NCBI GenBank assembly: GCA_020746835.1
Contig: JAGPNK010000001.1
Coordinates: 2,294,001 to 2,358,000, forward strand
Direction of reading: 5' to 3'
DNA: 64,000 bases
Source: Stachybotrys elegans
Taxonomy: Eukaryota > Ascomycota > Sordariomycetes > Hypocreales > Stachybotryaceae
The notes under the pieces were generated by a model. That model was not told the DNA's origin, did no database searches, and was given only the letters and a program-made list of their open reading frames with translations. Made by a program: the position numbers and the translations under genes. Shown here piece after piece: positions 60,144 through 64,000 of this stretch. How positions within the stretch are numbered: position 1 is the first letter of the stretch; each line of letters begins with the position of its first letter.

Positions 60144-63100
60144 CTACTGGAGCATGGCGTCCAGGCTTTCTCCAAGAACGCCCTCAATCTTGACAATCCA
60201 CCGGTGCGTCTCCGTCTCTACCACCTCATCGTCATCATCCTGCAGCTCGCTGATGCGAGGCAGCATCTCGTGAAGCATCGCCAGCCACTCCTCGCCCAGT
60301 CTGTCCGTCAGTGCCTGCTCGCACTTGATGGCCGCCAGTCGCACCGCCGTCTGCTCCGACTTGAGGTGCTTCAGCAGCGCCGAGTTGATCTCCTTCTGAT
60401 GAGCCTGAGAATCGGCTGCGGCCGCCAGCTCTACCGTTGCGGGGATCAGCTCCGTCTCGACGTCCACCTTGCCCGCACGCTCAAATTGGGGAAGGATAGC
60501 AGCGCTGATGGCACTGAAGTGTGCAGGGGCCTGCCAGAAGTCGTCCTGGTCATGCTCGAAGCACTTGGCTAATGTTTGCAGAACAAGACCCCAGAGGCGC
60601 TTGTCCTCGGCCTCAGTAATGTCGACCCGGCCCAAGACCTTGACCGCTTCCTCAATGATGTAGCTTGCGTAGTTTGTGACAATGGACTTGAGATTGTCGA
60701 AAAAGGCATGGAAGAAGGAGAAGACGCTCTGTTGCCTCAGTGCCTTGCCCGTCTTATCGTTCTTGGACAGTCCGAGGTTCATGCACTCGACAAACTCAAC
60801 AAAGATGGGTCGGAAGGCTGCGTCGTTGAGCTTGTAAATCATCCTGAGTGCCTTTTCGTTTGTGCTCGACTCCACCAGCGTAATCTTATTCGAGAAGGCT
60901 TCACTGCCATCTCCCCGGCCGTGGAGTCGCCGTCGAAGGTCAAAGGCCTTGATGAAGATGCTCGACAGCAGCTTCGAGTTCTTGGAGATGCTAGACTTGG
61001 GCTGCTTGTCAATAGCGAGTCCCAACACATCAAGGTATTCCGACATGGCCTGGCACGGTTAGTAATTGGGAAAGCTCGGTGCGTAACAGATTGTACTTAC
61101 GGAGAAGCCTGCGGACAAGGCAGTATCCCAGTTTCTGTCCAACCCAGCAAAGATGTCCTTGGCATCCAGCCGCCTGGCCAGGGTCTGCAGACACTGCACG
61201 CGGCTGGCCTTGGTGTCCTCCTCCAGGACAGTTTCTGCCGACTTGAAGGATACGGTAAGGATGTGGTCGATCGTGTTGGACAGCATGTACGGGAGCTGGT
61301 CAGCCAGAGCTGCGATGAACCCATAGCAGGCGGCGTGAAGCTCCTCGTCGGGGTTCTGCTCATCCAACGAATCGTTAAGGTATGACATGGTCTTGGGGAT
61401 GGCAATTGGCAGAACAGGCACAATGGCATCTTCAAGCACCTCCACAAGCGACGTTAAGCAGAGAAGACCCATGATACGCAGGCGCTTCTCGTCCTGTCCG
61501 AGACAGTGGTCCCCGGCAATTGTCATGGCCGCCGCTACCACGGCTTCAATATCCTTCTTTCCGTACTTCTCTGCAATCTTGTCGACACATGTCACGGCAG
61601 TGTGCTTGTACCGAATGTCTGACGAGTCTCTGATGGCGGCAGTCAGCTGAGGCAGGAAGGCCAACAACGCCGTCCTGGATGCAGCATTCGTCTTGCTCTC
61701 GGAATCCACGCGCACTTCGAGTGCGCGAAGTACCCTCTGCCGGAGTCCCATGTCTGGGCGGTCGAGAAGGTTCTCCACAGCCTTGATGAACTCGCTGATG
61801 GAAAGGAGATACAGGAGGCTGGCGAGAGAAGCGCCGCATCGGTCGTGCAGAGTCGCATTCTCCCGCACAGTGTGAGAGAGCTGAAGGATGTTCTCGAGGA
61901 GAGTAGCATAGAGCCCACGGACCTCGGAAGCCTCCATGTCATCCCTATCACTGAGTGCCGACACTTGCTGCTTGAGCTTCTTACCCGACAGGAAGCTGGG
62001 GAAGGCTGCAAGCTGGCGCTGGGCGATCAGCTCCACATTCTTCTTGCTGCTCTCGTCGGTTATGCCGAGCAGCATGAAGGAAATGGAAGGCTTGGGCTTG
62101 AAAAGGTCGGCAGTCAGATCCAGCAGCTTGATGAGCGTATCGAGCTGCGTCCTGGCGTCAAAGTGGCTCATGAGCTCGGTTATGAACTGGAGGAGAGCAT
62201 CACTAGGGCCGTAGCGGTCGACGAGCATGCTGATGAGGGCAAACAGAAATTCGCGGGGGCCGAGCGTCTCAACAAGGGCGAGGAAAAGACCCTGTCGTCG
62301 GTGGGAAGGAATGTGCTCATAAGCCGTGGTGAAGCTCAGCAGGATATCCGAGGCGCCAGCAACCGGGCTCTTTTGGCCTTGTCGCAGAGACTCGATGAGT
62401 GGGGGGATGACCTCCTGGATGGTCTGAGAGACGACGTGTGCTGAGTAGTCATCACTCTGGCGGAGAACAGATGTGCCCATAAAGGTGAAAATGGGCATCA
62501 CGCTATGAAGAACCAGATTCGGTGCCGTCGTCGCCAGGCTGGCAATGAGAAGCAGGGCCGAGTTTTGGACCACAGGGCTAGAAGACTTTTGAATGCAGTT
62601 AACAAGCAAATCTCCGTACCCACCCGAGCTCTCAATCTTGAGCGCCTTGTTCCTTTGGTAGGCGGGCATCATGGCCAGCAGGCTCCTCAAGATGAGGTTT
62701 TGCAGGTAGCCTAGTTCAGAGCCGACAACGGTCCTAAAGTGCTGGAGCTCCGACAAGGCAGTGAAGAGTCCATCGAGGAGCTCAGGGTGGTCCAGGGGGT
62801 TCGAGCTGTCAACGAGCTGCAGGACAAACGTCACCTTGCGCAGAGCATGGCTGAGCTCGGGCGTTACTTGGGTGATTACACCACGGTTGGCATCCGAGGA
62901 GCTGGTACGACGGCGCTTGTTTGGTGGGGGCTCCGTGATCATTTTGGTTCCGGTCTGGATCGAGTTGAGGAAGTACAGAAGGATATCCGTAGTCAGAGGC
63001 ACGGTCCTGAGGAACTCGGCCGCCTCCTTGGTCACAGCCGAGTCTGTCTCGTTGGCAACCGATGCCTCCTGGGAGGTCTCGAGCAGCTGCTGTGCAACCT

Positions 63101-64000
63101 TGAACTTCACATCGTCTTTCATGGATGGCCAAATCTTCTCCAGTCGAGAGAAAATGGCGTTGGCCAAGCCCTCCCGCAGTGCGACCGATGTGTTGCCGAG
63201 AGTCGCCAGCACGTAATCCAATCCTGCCATGTCGGTAGATCCGATAATTTGGACGAACCGAGAGTCGAGGCTCGACCTATCGAGAGATTCTACGCGTGAA
63301 CGCTCGGCGACATCCTCCTCGGTCAAGCTAGCCCACCACTGAAGGGCTGGCAAGAGCAGCTGTGTTCGCGTCGTGGCCGAGACGCCTCGGATCTCATTCA
63401 GAGACTTCAGCAGTCTATCCTTCACCAGGAGCAGAGGGGTGGCTACAACATGCGAAGCCAGGAAGGTGAGCACAGCTAGCCTGGCGGATTGTGACATGTG
63501 ATCCTTCTTATCCAAGGATGGGTCGGGCGTGGCCAGGTATTTACCCTGCTCGATGGAAGTCTTGAGGATTTCAGAAATGTGCTGCGGGTCCAGAACGCAC
63601 TCTTCCAGACTCGGGAGAATCTGCAGATGAAGCAGCCTGGCGACAACTTCCGGGCTCAGGGAGGCGATTTCCTTGGATTTCCCGTACAGGATGCCCGGTC
63701 GCATGGCCTTCATGGATTTTGAGACGGGCGAGGAGTATTGTTGTGCCATCACGGTCATCAAGTTTGCAGCAGCCTGCCGGACGCGCTTCGACGAGTCGCC
63801 GAGGGCCGAGATGCAGTAGGGCAGAAGCGGCTGGACGTCGGTGTTGGCTTCGCTGCCATTCTTGAGGCGGTTCTTCACCATGTCGAGAGCAGCCACACGT
63901 GCTAGAGCGGGATACGAGCCGCACCAGATACGAATGAAGAAGCCAAAGTAGGTCGCATCTTCCAGGGCTTGCTGGTGGTGCAGCTGAGGGCAGCTGTCGA
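60144..64000 (-). CDS. UTP10: U3 snoRNP component UTP10/HEATR1 (5' end beyond the window)
   Basis: Nucleolar HEAT-repeat protein of the small-subunit processome, needed for pre-18S rRNA processing and linked to rDNA transcription. The visible part is 64000-61101 and 61049-60144, separated by a 51-nt intron (donor GTAAGT, branch ACTAAC, acceptor CCAG). It gives about 1267 aa, the C-terminal two thirds or so of a protein of typically about 1800 aa. The frame is open to the window edge and reads TYFGFFIRIWCGSYPAL there, so the N-terminus is missing. Repeated helical HEAT-like units run throughout. The BP28CT-like region lies around residues corresponding to 62000-61400, with blocks such as VLRALEVRVDSESKTNAASR and GLLCLTSLVEVLEDAIVPVL. 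The end is EGVLGESLDAMLQ. Confidence 0.93.

Noticed and set aside
60576..63299. Plus-strand frames opposite UTP10
   Set aside because: No homology signal; the minus strand continues as a HEAT-repeat protein with a clean intron.
1..64000. Biosynthetic gene cluster, CRISPR array, phage or intact transposon
   Set aside because: No backbone synthase, no direct-repeat array with spacers, no integrase or reverse-transcriptase motifs, and no long terminal repeats were seen.

Overview
This 64 kb window is nuclear DNA from a filamentous ascomycete (Pezizomycotina, probably Sordariomycetes; the order cannot be fixed from the sequence alone). The evidence is protein-coding genes with short introns (42-152 nt, usually a GTRNGT-type donor, a CTRAC-like branch point and a YAG acceptor), pyrimidine-rich leaders, and fungal-specific families: a STE3 pheromone receptor, a Zn2Cys6 regulator, TRK, ERF4, RCH1, a bifunctional THI6 and an alternative NADH dehydrogenase. 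I find 19 genes. Eighteen have both ends inside the window; UTP10 runs off the right edge. No rRNA, tRNA, CRISPR array or intact transposon was recognised.

Layout. 1-4515: TRK-type potassium transporter (+) behind a long leader region. 5304-7599: VPS9-domain Rab5 exchange factor (-). 9284-12290: acyl-CoA synthetase (+) tail to tail with an aldo-keto reductase (-). 13379-14197: small GFA/CENP-V-fold protein (+). 14198-17872: gene-poor. 17873-21309: intracellular GH1 beta-glucosidase (+) tail to tail with RCH1, an SLC10A7-like calcium-uptake regulator (-). 22138-24078: ERF4 palmitoyltransferase subunit (-). 27135-28691: unrecognised membrane and coiled-coil protein (+). 28692-32494: gene-poor. 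32495-35887: large TMEM198-like membrane protein (+). 36375-38147: STE3 receptor (-). 39538-40116: mitochondrial SSB (+). 40348-42059: glutathione synthetase (-). 43329-49378: 1982-aa SNF2 ATPase (+). 51036-52868: 5-aminolevulinate synthase (+). 53506-55555: Zn2Cys6 regulator (+), tail to tail with THI6 (55656-57463, -). 57863-59473: type II NADH dehydrogenase (-). 60144-64000: UTP10 (-, 5' truncated).

The genes are mostly independent housekeeping functions: ion transport and calcium control, vesicle traffic and palmitoylation, glutathione, haem and thiamine synthesis, mitochondrial DNA and respiration, chromatin and ribosome assembly. They do not form a biosynthetic cluster or a defence island. 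I found no convincing new multi-gene system. The most useful points are gene-model details that uninterrupted ORFs hide: a frame-preserving 60-nt intron in STE3, a 5' exon that encodes a mitochondrial presequence for the NADH dehydrogenase, extra 5' and 3' exons of the SNF2 gene, and a reconstructed N-terminal half of ERF4. Two large membrane proteins without recognised function and a GFA-like protein missing its central zinc cysteines are the best candidates for new biology. All splice sites are inferred by eye from consensus, phase and family conservation, with no transcript data.
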